53,137 nt of DNA, taken from NCBI GenBank assembly GCA_001970955.1, contig MPUH01000456.1, positions 1 to 53,137 of the forward strand. The letters run 5' to 3'. The stretch's first letter is position 1, and each line of letters opens with the position of its first letter. Below are positions 21,601-32,600 of the stretch, one piece after another. The stretch comes from Stentor coeruleus (taxonomy: Eukaryota > Ciliophora > Heterotrichea > Heterotrichida > Stentoridae). Made by a program: the position numbers and the translations under genes. The notes under the pieces were generated by a model, which saw only the letters and a program-made list of their open reading frames with translations, ran no database searches and was not told where the DNA came from.

Positions 21601-22268
21601 TGATTTGGCCCTGTTTCTTTCATTTTGCTGTTGGTGTCCATGAAGAAGATTGATATGGATGTGTTTTCATAGGCAATTGCCATAAGAGAGTCATCATCAG
21701 AGAGGTTGAAAGTTATGCTTAGATCTTCGATTTTGAAAGACTTCTTTTCTTGCTTTTTCATGTAAAACTCTTCGTCTGTGCTGACTTTGTAGGAGAAAAT
21801 CTCTTGAGTGCCATTTGTAAATAGGAGCAATTCACGTTGTTTTCGATATCGGAAAACTATATTTGAGATTCTTAGGTTTAACTTGTGCATGATTGCGAAA
21901 CTTGGGTATTCAAGGATATATAAAATACACTCATCACTTAAAGCAACCACTTGATTGTCTTGAAGTATAAGTTTAACACTTAATATGGACTTGGGATAAG
22001 AAATATCTTCGTCTCTTAATACAGACCTAGTCGAAACTTCAAAATTGGCAATATTACCATGTGGACCTCCTAACACAATATAATCTTCTTTGAAAGAAAC
22101 ATCAAAACACGTTGGAATGAATGGAATTTGCCACATAATTGGCAACTGTCGTCCACAGAAATTATTAAACTCTTCTAATGCTTCGTCAAAATTTATTGGC
22201 TCATGGGAAACATAAACATCAGTGTTAGTCCAAGATCCAGCATAATATCGCTGTTCTACACCACTCAT
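18630..22268 (-). CDS. WD40-repeat / TRP-like ion channel fusion
   Basis: This is a 1212-residue membrane protein. Residues ~50-640 form many degenerate WD40 repeats (recurring G-H...S-x-D-x-T/M-I-x-x-W or V-W units), enough for about two beta-propellers. From ~880 follows a six-helix channel module: hydrophobic segments at about 884-908 and 911-930, further helices up to an S5-like segment at 1004-1025, a pore loop with Y-R-L-D-L-G-D-F-E at about 1042-1050, and an S6 helix ending N-L-L-I-A-I-M-S-D near 1083. This is the TRP/polycystin ion-transport pattern with an acidic selectivity region, suggesting a cation channel. A coiled-coil tail ends the protein. Propellers fused N-terminally to TRP-type channels occur in ciliates. 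The cytosolic propellers may anchor or gate the channel (inference). Confidence 0.85.
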   Translation of the reverse strand: MSGVEQRYYAGSWTNTDVYVSHEPINFDEALEEFNNFCGRQLPIMWQIPFIPTCFDVSFKEDYIVLGGPHGNIANFEVSTRSVLRDEDISYPKSILSVKLILQDNQVVALSDECILYILEYPSFAIMHKLNLRISNIVFRYRKQRELLLFTNGTQEIFSYKVSTDEEFYMKKQEKKSFKIEDLSITFNLSDDDSLMAIAYENTSISIFFMDTNSKMKETGPNHSNIVTVVFSQWNKHLAAAFEDFSVNVWGLEANLVLKYTFSAHQGKITGIAFVRENAYILTSSEDKTISVCNLKGECQPYSMNIIDLKVIMMTGNKNHNKVFYIQDFDAMMAWEVPQVPKTTFYRGHESRVTKILFIPNSFELISLGEDGQFIVWNSRMDSRHESMMLEGKLLNGLVYPSGNKALVFSSLHLLYLINLSGSTDFGAPAKQNFRHDVLCMQISKDESKLAIGDKQNRVRVFDLKSMLAELFIIKGHILPIVECFFINEDREMITASQDCTMCKWSITGNLSQESKIVKVATFLGHQAAVSCMIVSSDGYVVSGSEDGMIIFWNYNGNKLYSVCCPDKIPVYNLYLSQDHSYFISLQESICTYWQLGNLSVLFQLNVNKGSWLSVSNDEKFVALAEENHVSLSENPLGCSSIRIVGKNLGSPHKFMKFVLDCQKENSKIAYEMNYNHFIIAPYMIGPAHILAYCNRFNDLNEALFYEPNRASFFSTINDENPLSICIDLEFKNCIDICLKYMRQQYNGKNTFKNLRAYYPLQSCLTKLNAIDYPYIKKLYDGLFVRSEAEMLPRFCLHDTELPVDILSEHFTVISDQILPPNSSSHSGRPIVFFQSLFPLDLDIGTESSLEFLQSILDCSEVEIFRSALIKEYLQFKWKKLKPTIYILGFIYIFYLILLGLYIVIFIESQDFLIALIIVHCIMWVYEILQIATDFSDYWKNVWNIQDQLRSISFTFYAIMAWRENYNTDILLAVLIFSWARGIACFRMFDETRYMVRLVLQVIIDIQTFFFILFYATFAFAFVYYMRNPEDQPFLMYLTQAYRLDLGDFETGLTEAFDWIIFFVATMINPLIMLNLLIAIMSDTASAVAEIDDIFDLREMAEMIMDVEKVMFWKKGAYKKYYLHKCDFTQAEEHEDEDSNMFIREIKKQVVDVRRTIKNLKINSKKIEEFNLQENLTKLMNEHEVLEENMKSQFNFSGELIEDIQKKLNYLD

Positions 22269-23109
22269 TTGTAAATTTAAACTAGGGCATTTTTCTGAGA
22301 ATGGGAAGACAATCTTAATATATATTTGAGAAAAAACTTAAGTTTAGAAGGAGGAATTCTTTTGAGACTTAGATAGAGATCAAAATAATTTTGATAAAAC
22401 GCTTTAAATAGTAGAAATTTAGAAGAAATACAGTGAATTGTCTGTTGTAGAGGAAGGATAATGAAAAAAATTGAAGTAAGTATTTCAAGGGAAATTATTG
22501 GAGAAATGGATGATTTGGTTATTGGCGATTTAGACATTATAGGAAGTATAAAGATTAAAATATGATATTTTTATTAGAAAAAATATAGGATTTTAGCTTA
22601 GTAACTTTTTTATTCATAAGGCTTAAATTAGAATATTAAATAAATAAACTACTTTAAAACACTTTTGCATATATACAAGTTTATAATTCACTATTCTTAT
22701 TATATTAAAACTTCTTATATTTTTTATAGGAAGTGTCATACTATTTTTATATGACTTACCAATTATAATAAAAATATATGTCAAAACATTTAAATATATC
22801 TTAAGTTAAATATATATTTTTGAAGTATTTAACCCTTTTCATAATTTTTAATCTTCTTTTGTCTCTCTCAAAAATTTATTTCAGCCCATTATTTTTCTCT
22901 TAAAAATAAACATTCAGCTTTAAGGCAAAACTTATTCTTTAGATTTTCTAATCTTTTTACTATAATTTCATTCAAATAAGTATAAAATTTAGATTAAACA
23001 TAAAGCTTATAAAATCAGATTATTCAGATTCTCAACATCTATTTTTTTTAAAAAATAAAGTATTGTTCAAAGAATTATTTATTATAGATTGTCACTTAGG
23101 ATTATGAAA
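22269..23109. other. Intergenic AT-rich region
   Basis: This is the 5' flank of the WD40-channel gene. An 86-codon minus-strand frame at 22277-22537 is open but hydrophobic and unlike a known protein. A 34-codon plus-strand frame from about 22459 (M-K-K-I-E-V-S-I) overlaps it. Neither is called as a gene. The rest shows nothing. Confidence 0.35.
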
Positions 23110-23520
23110 GAGTTATAGTTGAAGAATTATTGACTTTAAATGAACTTGATAACAAAGAAAATCTTGAAAATTTAAAGGATTTGATATTATCATTGTTAAC
23201 TTTTAATTATTTTTAATTTCAATGCTAAACTGAAGGTATATGAGAAGTTACAACTTACTGTGATCAAATAAAAATTGTTTCAAAAGAAGAATCTGAAGTT
23301 AAGGCAAATATAAGAAATGAGCATCATTTATATTTTATTAAGACTTGCATTAGTTTCTAAATGAAACGAAAATTTTACTGTGACTATTATGCTAAAATTG
23401 TTTCTTAATATATGAATCTTTAGAGGATATGGGCTCAAGGAAATATTTGACTTAGTAAAACTTGAATTTCTTTGATTTTATGATTCTACATAGGGGAAAT
23501 TATTTTGCTTGCTGGGCAAT
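23110..23520 (+). pseudogene. Gene relic, plus strand
   Basis: Two coding-like pieces are visible. The first contains E-E-L-L-T-L-N-E-L-D-N-K-E-N-L-E-N-L and ends at TAA. The second (S-K-E-E-S-E-V-K-A-N-I-R-N-E-H-H) is cut by TAA before a piece with K-R-K-F-Y-C-D-Y-Y. Stops and a frame change prevent translation as one protein, and no T9-A10 15-nt intron repairs it. The family is not recognised. Confidence 0.35.
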
Positions 23521-23786
23521 TATCTTTAACTATGACATAGTTAAATATGCTAATTTTAATATTTTATGTAAATATTTCATATCACTAATCCTAAAATACC
23601 AAAACTTCATATAAAATAAAAAATCAACATCTATAAATTTTACATAAAAAAGCATTAATCTATAAAACTATACCATTTAATAATAAAACAGCATTTATTA
23701 TTACATATAAAAATTATCGAAATCCTAGAATAACCCTATATTTATTATGCTCTAAAAAATCAATTATCTAAACTTATACTAAACCT

Positions 23787-24635
23787 TTATTCTCCTAAAA
23801 CTTCATTAAGCACACTATGAACCTTATCATAAAATGCTTGATTTGCATTAACTCTTTCTTCAAAAACACTCCCTTTATATCCCATAGCTTTTTCCTGCAT
23901 AGACTTAATAAAAAAATAAATTCCTGTTTTTGCTCCCCAGTTCAATAAGCTTTCAGGAATCAAAGATACATGAGGATCAGCATGACTCAAAAACGATACC
24001 TGAGTTTGAGTTTCACTTCTTTTCATAAAATTCAAAACCCCAGTTTTCATAGTAACTCTAACATCGCCACTATCAGGTGGGGGAATATCATTTCCAAGAA
24101 ATTTATCAGGAACACTTCTTAAAATAATCATAATAGAGTTATTTTCTGGTATTGTCAAACCAAATGCATTAATAGCTAAGTCTCTATTGCTAACTGGCCA
24201 AGGAAGATTAAATTTGTATTTCATTAGTCTTCTAAAAGGGGAGATGGTTTTTATTATATCAACTGATTTTACTACTTGGATCCAAGAAGGTAATAAATCA
24301 ATTTCATTTAATAGAGAAAGTGCTGGGAATATTGTTTGGTCTAGTAACATCTCAGCCCGGATGATGAATTCGTTTTCACTACTTTTAGAGAAAATCGCGA
24401 TGGTTTCTGTTTCTTTTATTTGATTCCATGAGTCTAAATCAGATAAAAGCTCTAAACATTTGTCTGCTTCTTTTAAATCATCTATTAAGACTGTAATCTC
24501 TTCGGTGTTTTGAATAAGATTATGGAGCTCTGGGTTGTTTAAAGCTTCTAATTCGAGGGATTTAAACTTTTTGTAAGCTTCTTGTAGCTTGTCATCATAG
24601 AAAAGGTCTTTAATCTCTTGGATACGAAGGTCCAT
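23787..24635 (-). CDS. START-domain lipid-binding protein
   Basis: This is a 282-residue protein. An N-terminal helical region (1-65) precedes a START-like domain from about 68 to 275. Key features are W70 in D-L-D-S-W, the S-W-I-Q-V-V helix region, and the hallmark L-P-W-P-V-S-N-R-D-L at 144-153, followed by strands ending R-S-V-P and the long C-terminal helix closing the lipid pocket. START proteins bind and move sterols, phosphatidylcholine or ceramide between membranes. The ligand here cannot be told from sequence. There is no signal peptide or membrane anchor, so a cytosolic location is expected. It lies head-to-head with the PX gene, about 750 nt away. Confidence 0.8.
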   Translation of the reverse strand: MDLRIQEIKDLFYDDKLQEAYKKFKSLELEALNNPELHNLIQNTEEITVLIDDLKEADKCLELLSDLDSWNQIKETETIAIFSKSSENEFIIRAEMLLDQTIFPALSLLNEIDLLPSWIQVVKSVDIIKTISPFRRLMKYKFNLPWPVSNRDLAINAFGLTIPENNSIMIILRSVPDKFLGNDIPPPDSGDVRVTMKTGVLNFMKRSETQTQVSFLSHADPHVSLIPESLLNWGAKTGIYFFIKSMQEKAMGYKGSVFEERVNANQAFYDKVHSVLNEVLGE

Positions 24636-25383
24636 GTTTATTACTAATAGGCTATTGTACTCATGTCGTTTTATGGTTTATTGGAGAGTAAATGCGTAAA
24701 TTTTTTTTGAGTTTTTGTCAGAGACAATTAGGAAAATAAGAAGGTTTTATATGTGGAATTGGAATATTTAGGGTATTTATCTTTGGATTTTGAGTGGTAT
24801 TAGGAATATGAAGTTTTATGAATTTGTGAAGGATTTAGAGTGAGATTTTAGGTTTATGGTAAGTTTTGATTATAATATTTGTATAGATTTTTTGAAATGG
24901 CTTGTTATAAGATATAAAAACTATTTATGAGATATTTTGCATGTTTTAAAAATTGTGTTTAGATAAAATACTTTGTATACTATAATATGGCAACTAGTAC
25001 AAGTGACCTATTTATAAATATAATAACAAAAAGGTAAAACAGAGTCTTATACAAAAACATTGTTATAAATAATCTTAAATCGATAAGCTGTTCAACTAAT
25101 AAAGGGCATAATTATATAAAACTATATCTTAAATAAAATTAGTATTTTATAATAACTTATTGTTTATTTTTTAAGCGCAACTGAAGTCCTAATATAATTC
25201 CTTAAAAACAAAGCCAAAATATCAACCCCAATTCATCTATTCAAAAAAATCCTAACCTTAAACCTATAAAACATTAAAATGACCAAACTTTTTAACATTC
25301 ATATATTCCACAGCTAAAAAGTATTAATTTCTAAATATACAAAATACTATAAAAAAGGGGAAAAATATATTGAAAGTTTATAA
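24636..25383. other. Divergent intergenic region
   Basis: This region lies between the START gene (minus) and the PX gene (plus) and must hold both promoters. It is very AT-rich. No conserved element or RNA gene was recognised. Confidence 0.4.
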
Positions 25384-26472
25384 ATGGAAGAGGAAATCCA
25401 GATATCTGTAAGTGTTACAGAATATCAAATTGAAACTGAAAACTGGCTCAAGCTAATCAAATACGTTATCAAAACAACAGACTCAGCTGGCGAGCATTCT
25501 GTGCTAAGGTCAGCTAAAGATTTCAAAATCCTCAGGAAGTTTCTATTGGTATGGTGGCCAGGATGCATCATCCCAGCAATCCCTAGTGAATATTCACAAG
25601 TATTACCTAAATAGAAAAATCCTAATCAAGCACTTATCCCAAGTTGCCTTAATGCCTACAATATTTTTCTCAACAAAATCATCCAATACCATTATTTTAC
25701 TAAATCAGAAATTATTGAAGTATTCCTCAAAAACTCTTCAGAATTTTCTAAAGCTACAATTAATTATAAAATCCCAGGATATAGTGCAATAGCTGAAAAT
25801 TTTGAAAACAATTTCAAAGAAAATTTAGAATATCAAACTAATGTTGATACTATAAATAAACTTCAACAAACTAAAGAAAAGTTTTTGAACGCTGTAAAAG
25901 TTGTTGAGAATTTAGAGAAAATTGTGAGGAAAAATTGCAAAAATGTTGATGAGTTTAAGAAAGGGAGTTCGAATATGGTGAATGAGTTGTATGAGACTGA
26001 GAAGTGGCTCAAACCTGAAGCAGAGGAAAGAAAGGTTGATTTTGGAGATTTTAATCCAGGACGAAAATACGAAATTTGGCTCATTGATCAATTAGAAACT
26101 TTATATGGGACTATAGAAGCTATTGGTAAAATAGATGAATTGATTAAAGTTCGGGAAATGATTGAATCAAGCATAAGTTCAACAAACCTTGAGCTTCAAA
26201 AACTTGCTTTAGGCAAAAAAACTTTAGCAACTATTATAAGCAATAAAGATGATATACTTAAATTAAAGCAACAACATCTAGATGACCTTAATGCTCAACT
26301 CAAAGCTTTAGATATTATAATTCCTGTTATTTCATCAAAACTCTTCAATATTGATATTCCTTCTATTGAGCAAATTAATTCTACTAGCTTTGACAGAGAG
26401 ACTAAAAACTTTTTAGCTCTGTTTGTTAAAGATTTAGACAATATAAGAAGCGTCATAAATAATACTAATTAG
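25384..26472 (+). CDS. PX-domain protein, sorting-nexin-like
   Basis: After removal of the 15-nt intron at 25600-25614 the frame encodes 357 residues. Residues ~5-125 match a PX domain: strands with V-T-E-Y-Q-I and W-L-K-L-I-K-Y-V-I-K-T, an Arg-containing R-S-A-K-D-F-x-x-L helix region, then the proline loop P-G-C-I-I-P-A-I-P and the following helices, where the intron sits. PX domains bind PtdIns3P on endosomes. The remaining ~230 residues are helical with long heptads and could be a BAR-like dimerisation domain, as in sorting nexins, which would bend endosomal tubules. Without splicing, the frame stops at the TAG at 25612-25614. The downstream part otherwise has no sensible start. Confidence 0.8.
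25600..25614 (+). other. 15-nt spliceosomal intron
   Basis: The intron is GTATTACCTAAATAG. Removing it joins two pieces of the PX domain in frame and eliminates a TAG. It has T at position 9 and A at position 10, as in the other five introns. Confidence 0.85.
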
Positions 26473-27138
26473 ATATCTTCAATATTTTTATTTCATTGAT
26501 AAATATAGATAATAAGAGTTATTGATATATTTATGCTAAGAAAATATAAAGGTATGAGTATATGATTACTGTTATATTAAATGATTTGAAAATATTAATA
26601 TAGTTGAATTTTAATAAAGTTTAGATGAACATAATTAAATCATTTCGGAAATTAGATAAGGATACTTAGTATAAGTATATATTTAAAAGTTATTATATTT
26701 CTGATTTATAAAATATCAGTGATGAAATTCAAATGATATAAAAGATAAATTTTATTATTTCTAAATTTTGATATNAAGATAAATTTTATTATTTCTAAAT
26801 TTTGATATGATACAATTTTAATATAAATACAACTATAAACCTTTTCCTTGTGTATCTAAATATCATAATATCATTATATAATAAACCTAAAATACCCATA
26901 ATTTCACTTTTTATTCTTAAATTCTCCCTAGACAATCAACCTAATATAAACTTTTATTATTACATCATATCATTACCTCAAAAAGAAAAACCTACGAAAC
27001 TACAACATACAAATTAGTTAATAAAAATCAAAAGCTTAATAAAAACAAATTAAAATTCATTTAATCAATCTTTATACACAAAACTACTTAGAAAAAAGCC
27101 ATAATAGGGAAGTATTTTTTCTAGTGATGTAAATATAA
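26473..27138. other. Intergenic AT-rich region with an assembly gap
   Basis: No gene is seen. It contains an N at 26775 flanked by a 33-nt duplication. Confidence 0.45.
26742..26808. repeat. 33-nt perfect duplication around a single N (assembly gap)
   Basis: Positions 26742-26774 and 26776-26808 are identical and are separated by the N at 26775. The interpretation is the same as for the other N sites. Confidence 0.8.
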
Positions 27139-27375
27139 ATGCTCAAGCCCAAAGTGGTTATAAACAAATATATTGCTTCTGAATCATCAACTGATAGTAT
27201 TATTTCTATATCAAAGCCCAAGTTTGACGACTTATCAAATTCTGTTTCTTATGAAGAGCTTTCTGTACTTATACCTAATAGTTCAAATTTTTATGAGAAA
27301 AGTAGTAATTCAAGTAATAGTCAGGATATTGAGCAGGAAATCACTCAAAAAACCTGTAAATGCTTTATATTTTAA
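27139..27375 (+). CDS. Small Ser-rich protein with a C-terminal CaaX-like box
   Basis: This is a 78-residue protein from ATG to TAA. It is Ser/Asn/Glu-rich and probably disordered. Its last residues are K-T-C-K-C-F-I-F, so the final four fit the CaaX prenylation pattern (C, two aliphatic or aromatic residues, Phe), with a second Cys two positions before that could be palmitoylated. Prenylation would place it on a cytosolic membrane face. No domain is recognised. It is short and isolated, so its reality rests on composition and the C-terminal signal. Confidence 0.5.
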   Translation: MLKPKVVINKYIASESSTDSIISISKPKFDDLSNSVSYEELSVLIPNSSNFYEKSSNSSNSQDIEQEITQKTCKCFIF

Positions 27376-28049
27376 TTATATTAATATTTAAGTAAGACAT
27401 AGATTTCTTGAGAGTTTGATTATAGAATAAATGCTTTACTGAGAAAATTAAGTATTTGGAATTATAGCTAGCTGATATTAGGATAAAAAATATCTTATGG
27501 CGATTTGATATTTGTATCAGATTTGACATATTTTATATGATTCATCCGAATATGTTGAAAAGGATTATGATAAATTTAAGCAATTCTCATGTGTTTAGAA
27601 GAATAGTTTTGATGATTAAATTTAGTTTGCAATAAAATATCGAAGATTTTATAAAATTGTAGATTAAAAATATTTATAACTCTAATAAAAACACAGTACT
27701 TATCCTAGAAAGAACCTATTTTTTATGCTAAATAGCATAAATATGCATTTAGCTTTTATTCATAAATATATAAAATAAAATAGTCTCTTCTAAGTTTCAC
27801 ATCCACATACTTTTCAGCCCTCTCCTTCTCTTCTTTCCTAAATTATCCCCAATTCTTATTTTATCCAAAAGCCAAACATTCAATTAAAAATCTATAATAA
27901 TCTATATCTTACATATCTTCTCTAAAAAAACACTACCTCTTTATCTTATCCACAAGCATCAATTTAAAAACTCCTTCCAACTTCCTCTCAAAAACTTATC
28001 AAAGCTTAGCCTTTAAAACATATTTTGGACCTAAATAAATAATATTATC
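27376..28049. other. Intergenic AT-rich region
   Basis: No gene, repeat or RNA was recognised in this stretch. Confidence 0.4.
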
Positions 28050-28877
28050 ATGGGATGCGCCATCAAATGCTCAGCTAAATCTGTAAACCATCCTCAAGCT
28101 ACACCTATTAGAAACAAAAATAAAGACATTAGGCCTTTATCTACTATCTCTGAGGATAACTCAACAACATGCATATCAATGAAGCATATCCATGTCAGAC
28201 CATGTATTAAACTTAATTTCAAATATGACAACGATAATAACTTGTCAGACATCGAGTTCATATTTTCCTGCTCAATATCATGTGCAGACCAGCTAAAGCG
28301 CATTTTCGAAATGAATGCTGGTTTTTTTTCAGCATTTAGATATTTCGAAACATTAATACATGGAGCTTGTATCCCAAAATTCAGCATATTAAAAGGTTTT
28401 AAAGTTATGCTGATTTATTTAAGACTAAATTTCGCTGATTTTGATGATATTGTTATTATGTCAGAAAAATTTCCTTTTTTTAGTATAAACCTTGGCCAAG
28501 TTAAGGATAAAATTGTAGAGGCCTGGAATGAAATAATGTTTTTAATTAAGTCTGTATATAAAGATAAGGAGTTATATGAAGATTATTTACATGTGCAGTA
28601 TTTATCAAAAGTTATATGGGAGATAAGTGAAAGTATTAAGGAGAATTCAATGCAAAAAGCAGTATTTATAATAGAGAAGAATTTAAATGAGATGGACAAT
28701 ATATATGATATTACAAAAAATACTGTTAGAATGTTTAAGGAGTTTTATATGGTTTATGAAAATGAGAAAAATAAGATATTTTCGTTGTTGCCTATGCTTG
28801 CAGAACAGGAGGATCATAGTCCTTGGAATATTGTTCATTTAATTGAGGCTGAGTCAAACAGATTGAGGATTTTGTAA
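28050..28877 (+). CDS. Predicted N-myristoylated/palmitoylated helical protein
   Basis: This is a 275-residue protein beginning M-G-C-A-I-K-C-S. Gly2 with Cys3 and Cys7 is a strong dual-acylation signal for a cytosolic membrane face. After a ~50-residue Ser/Thr/Pro-rich linker the rest is helical, with conserved-looking aromatic and acidic positions (R-Y-F-E-T-L-I-H-G; W-N-E-I-M-F-L-I). The helical bundle is unrecognised. There is no transmembrane segment and no catalytic motif. It shares its kind of N-terminus, but no other evident similarity, with the 91-residue protein at 6796-7071 and the USP at 34777. Confidence 0.65.
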   Translation: MGCAIKCSAKSVNHPQATPIRNKNKDIRPLSTISEDNSTTCISMKHIHVRPCIKLNFKYDNDNNLSDIEFIFSCSISCADQLKRIFEMNAGFFSAFRYFETLIHGACIPKFSILKGFKVMLIYLRLNFADFDDIVIMSEKFPFFSINLGQVKDKIVEAWNEIMFLIKSVYKDKELYEDYLHVQYLSKVIWEISESIKENSMQKAVFIIEKNLNEMDNIYDITKNTVRMFKEFYMVYENEKNKIFSLLPMLAEQEDHSPWNIVHLIEAESNRLRIL

Positions 28878-29661
28878 ATGCTGAGTTTTGTAAAGGTTTT
28901 ATTTAAGCATTTTAATAATTATAAGGATATTTTGTATGTGGTAGTTGAAGAAGATTTTAATAGTATAAAGGAATGATGAAGTAACGATTTTTCAAGATAG
29001 ATGACTAATCTATTAATATAACTGAGTTCCTTAACTCTTCTAAAATTATAAATATCAAAATTCAATGGNTGACTAATCTATTAATATAACTGAGTTCCTT
29101 AACTCTTCTAAAATTATAAATATCAAAATTCAATGGTAAAATTTCTCTTAAGCTTTTTCACTAGCAAAATCAACAACCCACTTCCACCATATCTAAATCT
29201 TCAAATTAAACAAATACAAAAAATAAGAGCCAACTAAAAAAAAAAATAACCCACTCATCTATTCAAACCCCAAAACTTTAATCTCAAAAAAAAAATCCTA
29301 ATATTCTCCATCCTCTCTCCTCCTTTAATCTAACTTTTCACACATTCCCAACTTAAACTAAACCACTAAAAAATCATTTCTTTCACCTCAAAAACCCATA
29401 AATCAAATAATTCGACAATCTTATCAAAAAAATCCTAAAAAAACCATATAAATCCTTTTCAACATTATCATATCCAAAAAAATCCAGATAATCATCAGGA
29501 AAAATATGTTAAAAAATATATTAAAAAATGTTATCTATAAGTTCACTTAATAATTATATAAATGAATGATGACAAACACTCTGTTGACCCCTGACAGCGT
29601 CTTCTTTCCCTGAAATAAATATTCTAACTAATCTCCAACTTTAGTCTTCGTGGTTTAAAAA
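28878..29661. other. Intergenic region with an assembly gap
   Basis: No gene is seen. It holds the N at 29069 and the 67-nt duplication around it. From about 29,150 to 29,500 the plus strand is unusually rich in A and C, with many CCCA and AAAAA runs, just upstream of the kinesin gene. Confidence 0.45.
29002..29136. repeat. 67-nt perfect duplication around a single N (assembly gap)
   Basis: Positions 29002-29068 and 29070-29136 are identical and are separated by the N at 29069. Confidence 0.85.
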
Positions 29662-32600
29662 ATGGAGGGAAAACCTGAAGAACTCAGCTCTGTAGGTGTA
29701 GCTGTAAGAGTTAGACCTCTGAATAACAGTGAAAAAGCTGGAAGCTCAGAGGTTTGCGTCACTGTAGACCCTAAAGAAAGGCTTATTATCATGGGCAAAG
29801 AACGTAATTTTATTTTTGACCAAGTCTTTGGCATAGACTCAAAGCAGGAAGATATTTTCCTAACCTGCACTAATGATTTAGTTCTCAGTATCTTTTCAGG
29901 CTATAATGCAACAGTTCTTGCATATGGACAAACTGGAAGTGGTAAAACTTATACAATGGGAAGTGGTCAGATTACAAACATGAAAGAAGAAGATATTGGA
30001 ATTATTCCACGAGTTATTTCAATGATCTTTGATGAAGTAGAAAAAAGAAAGCAAAGAGCAGAATTTATTATCAAAGTGAGCTTTTTAGAAATTTATAATG
30101 AAGATATACATGATCTTCTTGAAGCTAATAGCATGGTCCCAGAAAAACCAATTTCAATTAGAGAAGATAAAGGAAGTATTTTTCTTATGGGGTTACATGA
30201 AGAGAAAGTTACAAATTGTGAGGAAATGCTTACATGTTTAGAGAGAGGGACAATGCAAAGAATTGTTGCATCAACTTTAATGAATGCTTCAAGTAGTAGG
30301 TCTCATGCAATTTTTACTATTAATATTGAACAACAGGTTATTGAGGTTCAACCTGAAGTTACTGAAGGGCAAGAATACATGATGGCTAAATTCCATTTTG
30401 TGGATCTGGCTGGGTCAGAACGGGCAAAACGCACAGGAGCTGTTGGGGCAACTTTAAGAGAAGGTATCAGTATAAATAAAGGCCTTCTATGTCTCGGCAA
30501 TGTTATCAGTGCTTTAACTGAAGATAGTCAGAAAAAAGCTCATGTTCCATATAGAGATTCTAAACTTACAAGGATCCTCCAAGATTCACTAGGAGGTAAT
30601 GCTAAAACCTACATGATCGCATGTATAAGCCCAGCTGAAATTAACTTTGAAGAAACCTTAAACACATTAAAATACGCTTCAAGAGCTCGAAATATAAAAA
30701 ACAAACCTGTTATTAACAGAGACCCACAAAGTGCTATGATTTCTGCTTTGAAGCAAGAAGTTAGTACTTTAAAAGCTGAAATAAAATCATATCAAAAACT
30801 ACTAAGCCAAAACCCAAATGAAGATATAAGAGCATGTGTTGAATCTATGAAAAGACAATTCCCAGACAATGATGCTGATGATGTGAAATTAGCTAATATG
30901 AAAACCCAACAATTAGAAAAAAAACTTACGACAAATAATCAAGAGTTAGAATTTAGTAAAAAAATCTTATCGGATTGTCAGCTTGAATTACTAGAAACAA
31001 AAAAAGAACGTGATCTTTTGAAAATTAAAAATGAAAAATATCTTGGATTACTTAGAGCTAATAATATAGAAAAAGATGATGATGATGAGATTTCAAAACA
31101 ACTTATTGATGAATATAATGATAGGATAGATAAACTGAAAATTACTAATGAGTCAAAGGATAAATTGATTAATGAGTTACAATCGTTGAAAGATAATTTA
31201 GAAAAAGCTTTAGAAAGGGAAAAAAAACTGTTGGATAAGCGAAATGATGAGTTTGAAAAGTTTAAAAGGAGTTGTAATGCACCGAGTATGGATATAAGCC
31301 AGATGTTATTGAAAAATGTTGATGATTATGGGAGGATTTTTGCTGAGACAATTATGGCGACTATTAATAAACAAGAAGGATTAGATGAGGAGCAGGAAAC
31401 TGAGATAGATGAGATTGATATAACTGAAAGTACTGAAATAAAGGAACAAAAAGAATCAAAAGAAATAACTGAAGTAGAAGAAGCTGGAGTAAAAGGACAA
31501 GAAGAATTAGCTGACGTTGAGATAAAAATAAAAGAAAAGGAAGAGATCATGAAAAGCATTGAAGAAACATTTCGTGAACTTCAAAGCAAACTTATAGAAG
31601 AAATGTCAAAACAATACTACAAAAAAGTTGAAGAATTAGAACAAGAAAAACGTAATACAGAACGTGAGCGCGACATAGCTCTTGATAAAATAAAAAATGG
31701 TTCTTCAAGCGATAAACAAGAAGTTGCAGAAAAATTCAAATCAAAAATCCAAGCTCTTGAAGAAAAACTCAAAGAAAACAAACACAAAGACCGAGAAATC
31801 ACAACAATGCAAAAACTTGTAGAAAGCCAGAGGGTCCAATTGGCCAAACTAGATGAGGAAATCCGTAAAGCAAAAACTGACAGAATCCGTTTGCAAAAAC
31901 GTATAAAAGAAGAAGCTGAAGAAATCCAAAAATGGAAGTTAGCAAAACAAAAAGAAATTTTGGCGATGAAAAGAAATGGGTTAAAAAAAGATCAGGAAAT
32001 CCAATTTCTCAAAAGTGAAAATAGGAAAAAAGAAATCATAGCAAAGAAAAAAGCAGAAGAAGTTTTTATGATGCAAAGACGACAAAAAGAAGCTGTATTA
32101 AGGAAAAAGAATCCAACTCCAGTTAATCTTGAAACTTTAAAACAATGGGTTCAAGAGTACATAACAGCATGTATTGATGAACGTGAAATATCCTTATTAA
32201 TGACTGAAGAAATTGCAATAAAAGATGATTGTGAAAAGGAAATTCTTGAATTAACATCAATTTTATCTCAAAAGTCTTTAAAACTAGAAAGACTTGAATT
32301 AATATTATCAGACAACGAGCCTGATGTAGACCAAAATGAACTTTACTGTAGTACAACTGCACTTAAAGAAGAAATACAAGAAATCCTTGACAGAATCGAA
32401 ATTTTAGAAGATAAAATCAAACATGAAACTGAACTTGTTTTAGGGTATTCTCGAGCTCTATCTAATTCTCGTGTTGAAGATATAAAATCTCGTTCTCTAA
32501 CAATATCTTCATTAGAAGAATCACAAAGTTTAGTCTCAGTATTATTTGATGAAATATTAACTAAAGCTTCTCAAATCAAACAATTAAATAAAATAACTCA

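Noticed and set aside
22277-22537. An 86-codon minus-strand ORF just upstream of the WD40-channel gene
   Set aside because: It has a hydrophobic, Ser/Leu/Phe-rich composition typical of antisense or T-rich DNA, is overlapped by a plus-strand frame, and has no recognisable motif.
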